Shown: positions 55,846 to 64,000 of the stretch, one piece after another
Layout of the letters: each line of letters opens with the position of its first letter
Position numbering within the stretch: the first letter of the stretch is position 1
DNA from: Prochlorococcus marinus str. MIT 9313
GTDB lineage: Bacteria > Cyanobacteriota > Cyanobacteriia > PCC-6307 > Cyanobiaceae
Reading direction: 5' to 3'
NCBI RefSeq assembly: GCF_000011485.1
Contig: NC_005071.1
Span: 1 to 64,000, forward strand
DNA length: 64,000 nucleotides
Notes under the pieces: model-generated
Databases searched by the model: none
What the model was told of the DNA's origin: nothing
What the model saw: only the letters and a program-made list of their open reading frames with translations
Program-made: the position numbers and the translations under genes

Positions 55846-56043
55846 TTAGGCGTAAGGGAGCATCAGACGCACATTCTCCGCATCACGTTCATCTACAACG
55901 GCTTTGGTGGCGAGATGGCGCTTTAATTTCGGGCTTTTGTGGTCCAGTAGGTGATTGCGAAATGCACGACGGCGCATGAATTTGCCAGTGACAGTTGCCT
56001 TGAACCGCTTGGCAGCAGCTTTGCGGGTCTTGAGCTTAGGCAT
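55846..56043 (-). CDS. rpmI: 50S ribosomal protein L35
   Basis: A 65-residue basic ribosomal protein: [20 protein letters not shown], then [20 protein letters not shown]. The ATG at 56043 is the correct family start although the frame stays open to 56151. It is upstream of rplT and divergent from the SpoIID-like gene, whose ATG is 63 nt away. Confidence 0.97.
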
Positions 56044-56106
56044 CTCTGACGGTCTGCGCACAAACGACAACCATACGATCAAGACCTGCCAGAAGCCAAA
56101 TTTCGC

Positions 56107-57717
56107 ATGATGGGTGTTTGCCGAGGGGAAGCATTGGCCAAGACTTTTCATCGTTCGCTGATTCGCTCAAAGCAAGTCATAAGTGGCGCCCTGGTCTTGC
56201 TTGGTGTGTGCACGGTGGGCTGTGACGCCCAAGAGGTGATTCCACCAGTTGGTTCTGTTGGTATGCCTACTCATCAGGCCGTACAAGCTCCGCCGGTTCC
56301 TATGTCAGGTAGGTCTTTGTTGTGGGTGGCTTTGCAGCCTTATTTGGGACAGGGCACGACGTCGAGTCGCTCAGCTCCATCATTACGTTTGATCAGTGCT
56401 GGGCATCAGCCCTTATTGCTCAAAGATGCGCGCGGTGATGTGCAGCGGGCTCCAGTTATCACAATCACCTGGCGGTTGGTAGCTCTCGAGGAGCCCCTCC
56501 AGTTGTCACGTCAGGTGGCTGGTCCATTCGCCAGTTTCGAGTCGGCGGAGCAGGTTGCATCGCAGTGGCGAGAGCTGGGCGTTGCGGCAGTGGTGGCTCA
56601 TCCAAGCGAATGGGAAGTGTGGGCGCCGCAAGGGGTACAACCTCTCCCAGGAGTGGACATTCGTCTTTGGCAGGGCATCGTCTCTACAGCTGTGCAGCCT
56701 GTGATTCAGGGGGACAGTGGTGATCGCAGCTTGGTGGGTCCGATTCAGATTGATGCTCCGGATGGCCTCAGTTGGAAGGGTGGGGTGTATTTGGGGCCGT
56801 TTCAACTGCAGGTTGATGCCTACGGAAGCTGGACTTTGGTGGAACATGTCCCCCTGGAGAGGTATCTGGAAGGAGTGGTGCCCCATGAGATTGGAGCGGG
56901 CGCTCCATCAGCAGCATTAGCTGCTCAGACGGTGTTGGCTAGGACCTGGGCGCTTGCCAATAGCCATCGGTTTGCCCTTGATGGATACCATCTGTGCAGT
57001 GACACTCAGTGCCAGGTTTACAGCGATCCAAGGCAGGCCAGTTTTGGAGTCCGCCAGGCGATTGTGAGCACTGCTGGCAAGGTGTTGAGCTGGAAGGAGC
57101 AACCGATCAATGCTGTGTATCACGCCAGCAATGGTGGTGTGATGGCCGCTGGTTCTGAAGCTTGGTCCATGGAGTCTGTTCCATACCTAAGGGCTCAGTT
57201 GGATGGATCCGTTGGATGGGTAGATCGATTCCTTTTGCCACTTACAGAACGAGTTGTCGTGAAGTCATTGCTGGATAATGCCGATGGTGCTTATGGCCTG
57301 GGTCATCCCCGTTTTCGTTGGACCCGTACTTTGACGGCTGAACAGTTGAAACAAGCTTTGCGTTTGGTGGCGCCTAGCTTGTCAATGCCCCAGCGATTGA
57401 CTGTTCTTGAACGGGGTCCAAGTGGTCGGGTCTTGTCTTTGGAGATACGTGATGAAGGCCATCAGCCCCCTGTGGTGCTTCGATTAGACGGTATTCGGCG
57501 TCATTTGCGTCAGTTGCCAAGCACTCTCTTCGTGGTTGAGGAAGTTGGTGTCGGAGTTTGGCAACTTTCTGGCGGTGGTTTTGGCCATGGGGCTGGGCTT
57601 TCACAAGCCGGAGCAGTTGATCTGGCCCGTCGGGGCTGGACAACTGAACAGATTCTTAGTCATTACTACCCAGGAACGACGTATGGACCTTTGCCTGAGA
57701 TGAAGGATGCCCCTTAG
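56107..57717 (+). CDS. SpoIID/LytB-domain protein, exported
   Basis: A 536-residue protein with an N-terminal signal or lipoprotein-like segment ([16 protein letters not shown], Cys near residue 39). The C-terminal half is a SpoIID/LytB domain: [40 protein letters not shown], and [20 protein letters not shown] close to the end, followed by [14 protein letters not shown]. SpoIID-type enzymes in sporulating bacteria cleave peptidoglycan glycan strands; cyanobacterial homologues are probably wall-acting. The glycosyltransferase gene follows after 24 nt. Confidence 0.9.
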
Positions 57718-57741
57718 AGTCACTGGACTTCGGGTCTATGC

Positions 57742-59073
57742 ATGGCCGCCGCCGCTGTCATTGGGGATTATCGACGCGGCAAGACAGCCCTGTTTTTGAT
57801 TGCTTGCGGTTGGGCTGGTGCCGCACCCCACCTTTGGTTGGAAGCAGGTAGAAGTCTTTTGCCTGCAATTACGCTGGCTTTTGTCTTGGGAGGGTATGGC
57901 CTGCGCACGGTTTTGCGCGATCGGCAGCACTCGTCTGCCAATGCCAATGAAATTGGGCTTGAGCCCTCTGCTGAGTATGTCTGGCCCAGCGTTGATGTTT
58001 TGGTCGCTGCCAGGGATGAGGAAGCTGTGGTTGATCGGTTGGTGGAACGTCTTGCCGGTCTGAACTATCCCAAGGGCAAGCTGTCTACTTGGATTATTGA
58101 TGATGGTAGTCAGGACCGAACGCCAGCTCTACTGGATGAGTTGCAGCAGCAGTTTCCTTCTTTAAACGTGATTCATCGTCCTTCTGGAGCAGGCGGCGGA
58201 AAGTCTGGAGCTCTTAATGCAGCACTCCAGCAGCTTCAGGGGGAATGGCTTTTGATTCTTGATGCTGATGCCCAGTTGCAGGATGACCTGCTCCAGCGTC
58301 TGGTGGTATTTGCCCAACAGGGTGGGTGGTCTGCTGTGCAGTTGCGTAAGGCGGTGATCAACTCTCAGCACAATCTGCTCACCAGGGTTCAGGCGATGGA
58401 GATGGCTATGGATGCCTTGATTCAACAAGGACGCTTAGCGGGGGGAGGCGTGGTTGAGCTGCGTGGAAATGGCCAGTTGATTCAACGCTCCACGCTGGAG
58501 GCTTGTGGGGGATTCAATGAAAATACGGTCACAGATGATCTTGATCTGAGTTTTCGTTTACTTACAGCTGGAGCTTTGGTCGGGATTGTCTGGAACCCTC
58601 CAGTGCAGGAGGAGGCAGTGGAGAGCTTGTCAGCTCTTTGGAGACAACGGCAACGTTGGGCCGAGGGTGGATTGCAGCGATTTTTTGACTACTGGCCAGT
58701 CTTGATGTCCAGCAAGTTAACTCTGGCTCAGCGTCGTGATTTGGCTTGTTTTTTCCTCCTTCAATACGCCCTCCCAGTGGTGTCTTTTGCTGATTTGTTC
58801 ACCACATTGTTGACACGCACTATCCCAACCTATTGGCCCCTTTCGATCGTGGCCTTCAGCATTTCAGGGATGGCTTACTGGCGCGGTTGTAGGAGCATCA
58901 GTGATGGGCCTGCTTTGCCATCACCAACCCCGTGGAATCTTGTGGTGGCGATTACTTATTTGTCTCACTGGTTTGTGGTCATCCCTTGGGTCACAGTACG
59001 GATGGCACTGTTCCCGAAGAGTTTGGTGTGGGCCAAGACCAGTCATCATGGCCAACAGCCTGTTCAGGTTTGA
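57742..59073 (+). CDS. Family 2 glycosyltransferase, membrane
   Basis: A 443-residue processive-type GT2. Short hydrophobic segments lie near residues 12 to 50. The catalytic core contains STWIIDDGSQDRTPALLDEL, LLILDADAQLQDDLLQ (DxD), VTDDLDLSFRLL and the RQRQRWAEGGLQRF motif (Q/RxxRW). Three or four C-terminal membrane helices follow. Such proteins elongate cell-surface polysaccharides. It follows the SpoIID-like gene by 24 nt, so an envelope function for both is a reasonable inference. It converges on dnaX with a 4-nt gap. Confidence 0.85.
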   Translation: MAAAAVIGDYRRGKTALFLIACGWAGAAPHLWLEAGRSLLPAITLAFVLGGYGLRTVLRDRQHSSANANEIGLEPSAEYVWPSVDVLVAARDEEAVVDRLVERLAGLNYPKGKLSTWIIDDGSQDRTPALLDELQQQFPSLNVIHRPSGAGGGKSGALNAALQQLQGEWLLILDADAQLQDDLLQRLVVFAQQGGWSAVQLRKAVINSQHNLLTRVQAMEMAMDALIQQGRLAGGGVVELRGNGQLIQRSTLEACGGFNENTVTDDLDLSFRLLTAGALVGIVWNPPVQEEAVESLSALWRQRQRWAEGGLQRFFDYWPVLMSSKLTLAQRRDLACFFLLQYALPVVSFADLFTTLLTRTIPTYWPLSIVAFSISGMAYWRGCRSISDGPALPSPTPWNLVVAITYLSHWFVVIPWVTVRMALFPKSLVWAKTSHHGQQPVQV

Positions 59074-59077
59074 ATGT

Positions 59078-60898
59078 TTAAAGGTCCACGTCCAGCACTT
59101 TGCCGTTGAAGAAGTCAGCTAGCCGCTTTGCTTTGCTGTCGATGGGTTCTAAAGAGGAAGTGGGCTGAGTCGTAGGAGAATCCTCCTCTAGAGGCTTTGG
59201 CTGGTCTGTGATGGCGGCGCTGGTTGCAGGATCTGGGGAATAAGCGTCTGTAGATCTGGATTGAACTTGTGGTGGTGGTGATGGTTCAGCAGTGGAAGCG
59301 GATGTGTTTGTTGTTGGTGCCGCACCTGTTTTTTGTGGGATGGGAGTTTGTGTGGCACTTCCGCTTTGGCTTTCGAGAACAAGCTGTCTGGAATTTCCCA
59401 GGGCTTTTGCAATTGCTTGTTCCAGGAGGGTTGCACGGCTTTGCACCATTCCCATCCAGTTGCCGGCGACTTGAACCACGGCGCGATGGTCATCAAGGCG
59501 CACTAGCTGGGCTTGCTGAGAGAGCAACATGCGTGTGGACGGTAACTCCAAACTGCCAAGTATTTGTTGCCATAACTCCTGCAGATTGCTGTTAGGGGTT
59601 CTCTGGGCTGGAGCTGGGGATGGATCGGGTTCTGCGTTTGGGGTGATTGCTGAGACTGGATTGTTGGTCGTCGTTGATCCAGAAGGGGGTTGTTGGATTT
59701 GTGTTGTCGGGGTCAATGCCTTGGCAGTGATCTCCTGCGCAGTTGGGGTTATTGGTTGAGCTGTCTTTGCTATTGGCACTGCGGTTACAGCTTCACTGGA
59801 AGGTGGATCGGCCAGTAGACCCAGCAGAAGCACTTCAAGCCAGAGACGGGGTTGAACGCTGTGACGCAGCTGATTTTCGCTTCCTTTGAGTTGGACCTGC
59901 CATTGCAAAAGCTGATGACGACCTATTTGGCTGGCTAGGGGCGGCAATTGATTGCGGAATTGTGGAGAAACACTTGTGAGTTCAGGGCGATCGGGTGCGG
60001 CAGTCATGAGCACCAAATCTCGTAACACCGCTGCCAGCCCTTGCAGAAGTGCACCTGGATCACGCCCTCGATTCAGCAGGTTTCGGCAGGTTTCCAATAA
60101 GCTGAGTGGATCGGCTTGGGCCAAGGCTTCGGCTAGTTTCAGCAGCTCTTGCTCAGGCACGGCTCCCATCAACTCCCATACAGCTTCTGCTTTGATGGGC
60201 CCTGGAAGCAGGCTGAGCTGATCAAGCAGGCTTTCCGCATCTCGAAGTCCTCCCTGGGCTCGCTGGGCTACCACATGCAGGGCTTCGGGCTCAATCGGAA
60301 TGGCTTCACGAGTGGCGATCATCTCTAGGTGTTGTTCAAGGGCTTCCAGTGGAATCCGTCTGAAATCAAAACGCTGACAACGGCTGAGGATGGTCGGCAG
60401 CACTCGCTGTGGATCGGTCGTTGCTAGTACGAACACCACCCGTGGTGGTGGTTCTTCAAGGGTCTTCAGTAGGGCATTGAAGGCGGCGGTTGAGAGCATG
60501 TGGCATTCGTCCACCACATAAACCTTCCAGCGGGCTTGTACCGGGGCAAAGCGGGAGCGTTCGATCAGTTCGCGAATGTTGTCTACGCCGGTGTTGGAGG
60601 CGGCGTCGATTTCGATCACGTCTAGTGCTGTGCCGGCGGCAATGCTTTTGCAGAGCTCACAGTTTCCGCATGGCTCGGGTGTTGGCTGGTCGCAGTTCAA
60701 GCAGTTGAGTGATCGGGCCAGGATGCGAGCACTGGAGGTTTTACCAGTGCCTCGTGGACCGCTGAATAGATAGGCCGGTGCGATCCGGCTGCTGCGCAAG
60801 GCATGACTGAGGGTCGCGGCGATCGCGTCCTGCCCTACCAGGGCATCGAAGCGCTGTGGCCGATATTTGTGATGCAGCGGCTGGTAGGCCTGGCTCAT
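59078..60898 (-). CDS. dnaX: DNA polymerase III subunits gamma/tau
   Basis: DnaX is the AAA+ clamp-loader subunit. Motifs: Walker A LFSGPRGTGKTSSARILAR, zinc ligands CLNCDQPTPEPCGNCELC, Walker B VDECHMLSTAAFNALLKTLE and FVLATTDPQRVLPTILSRCQ (SRC). After residue 370 the tau-like part is rich in Thr, Pro, Gln and Ser. The length is 606 residues with no intein, unlike some freshwater cyanobacteria. No A-run slippery sequence for programmed frameshifting was seen. Confidence 0.96.
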   Translation of the reverse strand: MSQAYQPLHHKYRPQRFDALVGQDAIAATLSHALRSSRIAPAYLFSGPRGTGKTSSARILARSLNCLNCDQPTPEPCGNCELCKSIAAGTALDVIEIDAASNTGVDNIRELIERSRFAPVQARWKVYVVDECHMLSTAAFNALLKTLEEPPPRVVFVLATTDPQRVLPTILSRCQRFDFRRIPLEALEQHLEMIATREAIPIEPEALHVVAQRAQGGLRDAESLLDQLSLLPGPIKAEAVWELMGAVPEQELLKLAEALAQADPLSLLETCRNLLNRGRDPGALLQGLAAVLRDLVLMTAAPDRPELTSVSPQFRNQLPPLASQIGRHQLLQWQVQLKGSENQLRHSVQPRLWLEVLLLGLLADPPSSEAVTAVPIAKTAQPITPTAQEITAKALTPTTQIQQPPSGSTTTNNPVSAITPNAEPDPSPAPAQRTPNSNLQELWQQILGSLELPSTRMLLSQQAQLVRLDDHRAVVQVAGNWMGMVQSRATLLEQAIAKALGNSRQLVLESQSGSATQTPIPQKTGAAPTTNTSASTAEPSPPPQVQSRSTDAYSPDPATSAAITDQPKPLEEDSPTTQPTSSLEPIDSKAKRLADFFNGKVLDVDL

Positions 60899-60921
60899 GC
60901 GCTGCTGGCGGGATGTTGAGG

Positions 60922-61605
60922 TTACTCAGGCTTGGCTTTTGGTTCGTCGAGCAATGCAGTGATGCGGGCTTCTAGATCTTCTATTGCTGCTAGTTCATCG
61001 GCAAGGGTCTGACCTTTTAACAGCAAAGAACGGCTGCGGGAGTTGCGGTGATCGATCAAGTTGTTGTTGTCTGGTTCACCATGAAGCCATCCCTCTGCTT
61101 GCTCCAGTGTTGCTTCAAGCTTGTTGAGTAAGTTCACGCGCAGACTTTTCAGTTGAGCTACTGCTTGCCTTGCACGTTCCCGCGAGGTTTCATCCACCAA
61201 TCCTCGCCGAAGGAGTAGTGATAATCCTGTCAGTAGGGCAGCAGGGATGATTTGCCCCAGTGCCAGGGCTCCTAGGCTGCTGGTTTGCATCCAGTCCTCG
61301 ACTTGGCTGCTTCGATGTCGCCCGGTTTTGCACCAGTTAGCAAAGTGCTCACAATTATTGAAAAGTAGGTTGTAGCGCTGCTCACCAATGCGCCTCATCG
61401 CTCGTCTCAGGGTCACTCCTGAGGGAGAGGCCTCGGTGTGATTCACCACGTTCACAGGTGCACCGCGCGAGAAGTCTTCAAGGGAGCTGCGCAGGATTGA
61501 CCGACCTTCTAGATAGTGGGCCACGCTGCCATCTCCAAGATCAATTCCGTGATGCAAAAAAAGTCCGTGCTGGCGGGGCACCTTTAGGTGGTCAGCCGTC
61601 GCCAC
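60922..61605 (-). CDS. LRAT/NC-domain (NlpC/P60-related) protein
   Basis: With the GTG at 61605 the protein is 227 residues. It has the permuted NlpC/P60 (LRAT/NC) core: the first His in LFLHHGIDLGDGSVAHYLEG and the catalytic Cys in NNCEHFANWCKTGR. A hydrophobic segment (LGQIIPAALLTGLSLLL) and a helical acidic tail follow. Members act on lipids or peptide/ester bonds; the substrate here is unknown. The GTG lies 4 nt after the clpX stop on the same strand, so it belongs to the tig-clpP-clpX transcript. The open frame to 61683 would overlap clpX. Confidence 0.82.
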   Translation of the reverse strand: MATADHLKVPRQHGLFLHHGIDLGDGSVAHYLEGRSILRSSLEDFSRGAPVNVVNHTEASPSGVTLRRAMRRIGEQRYNLLFNNCEHFANWCKTGRHRSSQVEDWMQTSSLGALALGQIIPAALLTGLSLLLRRGLVDETSRERARQAVAQLKSLRVNLLNKLEATLEQAEGWLHGEPDNNNLIDHRNSRSRSLLLKGQTLADELAAIEDLEARITALLDEPKAKPE

Positions 61606-61609
61606 TGGA

Positions 61610-62968
61610 TCAGGCTGATTCCTGATGCGATCGCTCGTCGTTGGCTGGTAGAGGCAGCACCTTGCCGCCGGTATGTTCATCAACCATCGTGCGGGTCACG
61701 GTGAATTTCTTCACGTTCTTCTTGGAGGGAAGGTCGTACATCAAATCCAGCATTAACTCTTCGATGATGCCTCGTAGTGCTCGGGCCCCGGTCTTGCGCC
61801 GATGTGCTTCCTGGGCGATAGCTTCTACGGCATCTGATTCAAACTCAAGCTGCACGTTGTCCATGCTCAGCAGGGTGCTGAATTGCTTGACCAGTGCATC
61901 ACGAGGTTCCGTGAGTATCGATTCGAGTGCTTGTGAATCAAGTGGTTCAAGCACTGCACTCACGGGAATGCGGCCAATGAATTCAGGGATCAAGCCATAA
62001 CGCACGAGGTCGTCGGCTTCAAGGTGGTGCAGCACCTGTGAGGCCTGTAGATCACGATTGGCCCGGCTGCGCCCTCGACCATCGCTGGGCATAAAACCGA
62101 TGGCATTACGGCCTAGTCGCTTTTGCACCACATCTTCGAGGCCAATGAAGGCACCACCGCAGATGAAGAGGATCTGGCTGGTGTCGATTTGGATGCAGTC
62201 TTGATAGGGGTGTTTACGCCCTCCTTGCGGTGGCACGTTGGCGACTGTGCCTTCGAGCATCTTTAGCAGGGCTTGCTGTACTCCTTCACCGGATACGTCG
62301 CGGGTAATGGAGGGGTTTTCACTTTTTCGGGCGATCTTATCGATCTCATCGACGTAAATGATGCCCCGCTGGGCATGCTCCACGTCCATGTCGGCCTTTT
62401 GCAATAGCCGCAGCAAAATGTTTTCGACATCCTCGCCCACGTAGCCGGCTTCGGTCAGTGTGGTTGCATCAGCAACGGCGAAGGGCACGTCCAGGAGTTC
62501 GGCCAGGGTCTGGGCTAATAGGGTTTTGCCACAGCCTGTTGGACCGATGAGCAGGATGTTTGACTTGTGGAGCCTGGTTGCAGAGAGATCGGTTTCGCCT
62601 TGGCCGTCACCTTGCCAAGCCAGGCGTTTGTAGTGGTTATAGACGGCGACTGAAAGGACTTTTTTGGCAGCTTCTTGCCCCACCACTTGCTTATCTAGGA
62701 AGCTTTTGATCTGCTGAGGTTTGGGTATGGTGGCGAGTGTGGGTGCTGGCTTTCCACTTTTATGGGAAGCAGTTGCAGACTTGCGATTTGACTCGCTGCT
62801 ATGACGTGGGTTGCCTTGGCTATCGACAAGTTCTTCATCCAGGATCTCGGTGCAAAGATCGATGCATTCGTCGCAGATGTAGACACCTGGCCCAGCAATC
62901 AATTTGCGTACTTGGTCCTGAGACTTGCCGCAGAAAGAGCACTTTAGATGGGCGTCGAATTTGGCCAT
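61610..62968 (-). CDS. clpX: ATP-dependent Clp protease ATP-binding subunit ClpX
   Basis: ClpX unfolds tagged proteins for ClpP. The N-terminal zinc domain is [20 protein letters not shown] then [12 protein letters not shown]+ motifs are [40 protein letters not shown] and the sensor region [23 protein letters not shown] is sensor 2. The length of 452 residues is standard. It follows clpP by 88 nt and precedes the LRAT-domain gene by 4 nt. Confidence 0.97.
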   Translation of the reverse strand: MAKFDAHLKCSFCGKSQDQVRKLIAGPGVYICDECIDLCTEILDEELVDSQGNPRHSSESNRKSATASHKSGKPAPTLATIPKPQQIKSFLDKQVVGQEAAKKVLSVAVYNHYKRLAWQGDGQGETDLSATRLHKSNILLIGPTGCGKTLLAQTLAELLDVPFAVADATTLTEAGYVGEDVENILLRLLQKADMDVEHAQRGIIYVDEIDKIARKSENPSITRDVSGEGVQQALLKMLEGTVANVPPQGGRKHPYQDCIQIDTSQILFICGGAFIGLEDVVQKRLGRNAIGFMPSDGRGRSRANRDLQASQVLHHLEADDLVRYGLIPEFIGRIPVSAVLEPLDSQALESILTEPRDALVKQFSTLLSMDNVQLEFESDAVEAIAQEAHRRKTGARALRGIIEELMLDLMYDLPSKKNVKKFTVTRTMVDEHTGGKVLPLPANDERSHQESA

Positions 62969-63056
62969 CGGGCTGTGATCACTTCAAACGGGCAGACAGG
63001 ATCTGACGAATGTTGGCCAGCCTGAACGCTCAGGATCGTGTCAGATCAGGGTTGCG

Positions 63057-63731
63057 TCACCCTTCCTTAACGATTCCACCGCCTGTGAGGCTATCCACAA
63101 CCCGATCGATCAGTCCGTATTCAACCGCTTTTGCTGGAGAAAGGAAGTGGTCGCGGTCAGTGTCTTCAGCGATTTTGTTGAGGGGTTGGCCAGTGTGCTC
63201 GGCGAGAAGGCCGTTGAGGGTTTCTTTTAAGAAGAGGATCTCTTTAGCCTGGATTTCGATGTCTACTGCTTGGCCCTGGGCACCACCCAGGGGCTGATGA
63301 ATCATGATCCGTGCATTGGGTAGTGCCAGTCGCTTGCCTTTGGTACCTCCGCAGAGAAGGAAAGCCCCCATGCTGGCAGCAAGGCCATAACAGATGGTCA
63401 CGACGTCTGGAGCGACCTGCTGCATGGTGTCATAGATAGCCAAACCAGCGGTCACTGAACCACCTGGGGAGTTGATATAGATCTGGATGTCCTTTTCGGG
63501 ATCTTCGGCTTCAAGGAAGAGCATCTGAGCAACGAGGGCATCTGCTACTTGATCGTCGACACCAGTGCCAAGAAAAATGATTCGCTCACGTAGCAAGCGC
63601 GAGTAAATGTCGAATGCCCGTTCCCCACGGCCCGACTGTTCCACCACTGTGGGCAGGATCCCTGGTGATGAGACAGGACGAATGCCTTGCCAGCGATTGT
63701 GGATGGGGTGGTAGCAGTAGGAATCGATCAC
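63057..63731 (-). CDS. clpP: ATP-dependent Clp protease proteolytic subunit ClpP
   Basis: A 224-residue serine peptidase of the ClpP family. The catalytic Ser is in [20 protein letters not shown], the His in [17 protein letters not shown], and the N-terminal half has [20 protein letters not shown]. Cyanobacteria have several ClpP/ClpR paralogues; the intact Ser and His mark this as a catalytic subunit, and the partner clpX next to it suggests it is the ClpX-associated one. It lies 46 nt after tig. Confidence 0.96.
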   Translation of the reverse strand: MIDSYCYHPIHNRWQGIRPVSSPGILPTVVEQSGRGERAFDIYSRLLRERIIFLGTGVDDQVADALVAQMLFLEAEDPEKDIQIYINSPGGSVTAGLAIYDTMQQVAPDVVTICYGLAASMGAFLLCGGTKGKRLALPNARIMIHQPLGGAQGQAVDIEIQAKEILFLKETLNGLLAEHTGQPLNKIAEDTDRDHFLSPAKAVEYGLIDRVVDSLTGGGIVKEG

Positions 63732-63777
63732 TCGCTTGGGCTTTAGGGGAGCACTTCTATCAATCTATTGGTGCCAT

Positions 63778-64000
63778 TCAGGACTTGCTTTTGTCCGAGG
63801 CAGGTTTTTCAGTGTTGGCTTTGTTGGTCTTGGTTTTTGTGGATTTAGTTTTGCTGCCTTTGGATTTTGCAGCGGGCTTACTGGTTTTTGCCTCGCTTTC
63901 AAGTACCTTTTCGGTAATGGTGCTGTTGTCTTCGAGCCAGTCCAGCAATTTGTCTTTGAGTAAGTCGTCGCTAACAGCTTGACGCAACCTTGCCGGGTCA
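63778..64000 (-). CDS. tig: Trigger factor, C-terminal fragment at window edge
   Basis: The last 73 codons of a gene that continues beyond the window. The frame reads [20 protein letters not shown] in the final bases, then [14 protein letters not shown] and a Lys/Ser/Thr-rich tail. This matches the C-terminal helix of cyanobacterial trigger factor, and the tig-clpP-clpX order is conserved. The lysine-rich extension is about 40 residues. The start and most domains lie outside, so assignment relies on context and the short C-terminal match. Confidence 0.85.
   Translation of the reverse strand, partial: DPARLRQAVSDDLLKDKLLDWLEDNSTITEKVLESEAKTSKPAAKSKGSKTKSTKTKTNKANTEKPASDKSKS

Noticed and set aside
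59078-60898. Intein or programmed frameshift in dnaX
   Set aside because: The frame is continuous with normal motifs and no intein-like insert; no A-rich slippery run was seen.
1-64000. HIP1 palindrome (GCGATCGC) enrichment, CRISPR arrays, insertion sequences or prophage
   Set aside because: Only a few scattered GCGATCGC sites were noticed, and I saw no regularly spaced repeats, transposase, integrase or phage genes.

Overview
The window is a contiguous piece of a picocyanobacterial chromosome, most like low-light Prochlorococcus of the MIT9313/MIT9303 type or a close marine Synechococcus. This rests on sulfolipid genes sqdB and sqdX, a Psb34-like thylakoid peptide, a TLP40-like lumenal cyclophilin, a Gap2-type GAPDH, pseudocobalamin-type cbiD, many TTG/GTG starts, very short intergenic gaps and the order dnaN - PRC-barrel gene - purL - purF - gyrA/parC paralogue. 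The strain is inferred from memory of gene order, not from a search. I see no transposase, integrase, prophage, CRISPR array or rRNA; one tRNA is present.

Layout. 0-6.1 kb: sliding clamp dnaN (probably next to the origin), a PRC-barrel protein, and purine synthesis genes purL and purF. 6.1-11.3 kb: a type IIA topoisomerase A subunit without a visible GyrA box, a TPR protein, queG, and an HpsJ-like membrane protein. 11.3-17.1 kb: DUF502, nusB, ftsY, an RsbU-type phosphatase and argH. 17.2-20.7 kb: glycine-rich RRM protein, dusA, exported msrB and a flavoprotein. 20.6-24.8 kb: pilB-pilT-pilC, divergent from grpE-dnaJ-tusA-like-rsgA (24.9-28.0 kb). 28-31.9 kb: ybaB, murB and murC, then gap with a clear terminator. 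32-36.4 kb: thiL, cyclophilin, efp-accB, pdxA and a small membrane protein. 36.4-42.4 kb is the accessory-looking part: an epimerase-like protein, a small Cys-containing exported peptide, an HNH nuclease divergent from a SNF2-family ATPase, secreted proteins, an AbrB-like membrane protein, three small lineage-type ORFs and tRNA-Gly(CCC). 42.4-49.7 kb: class V aminotransferase, cbiD, guaA, two unknowns and PBP2. 49.7-53.3 kb: sqdX, sqdB, psb34-like and thiG. 53.3-56.0 kb: two unknown/TPR genes, a 1-kb gene-poor gap with a perfect 18-bp inverted repeat, then rplT and rpmI. 56.1-64 kb: SpoIID-like protein, glycosyltransferase, dnaX, and the tig-clpP-clpX cluster ending in an LRAT/NC-domain gene.

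Most genes are housekeeping. The best leads for something less described are the SNF2 ATPase with a HARP-like N-terminus beside an HNH nuclease (a split arrangement recalling eukaryotic ZRANB3), the LRAT/NC-domain gene starting 4 nt after the clpX stop, the unlisted psb34-like gene just upstream of sqdB-sqdX, and the inverted repeat in the 54.4-55.4 kb gap. All domain calls come from reading motifs by eye; no search was run.
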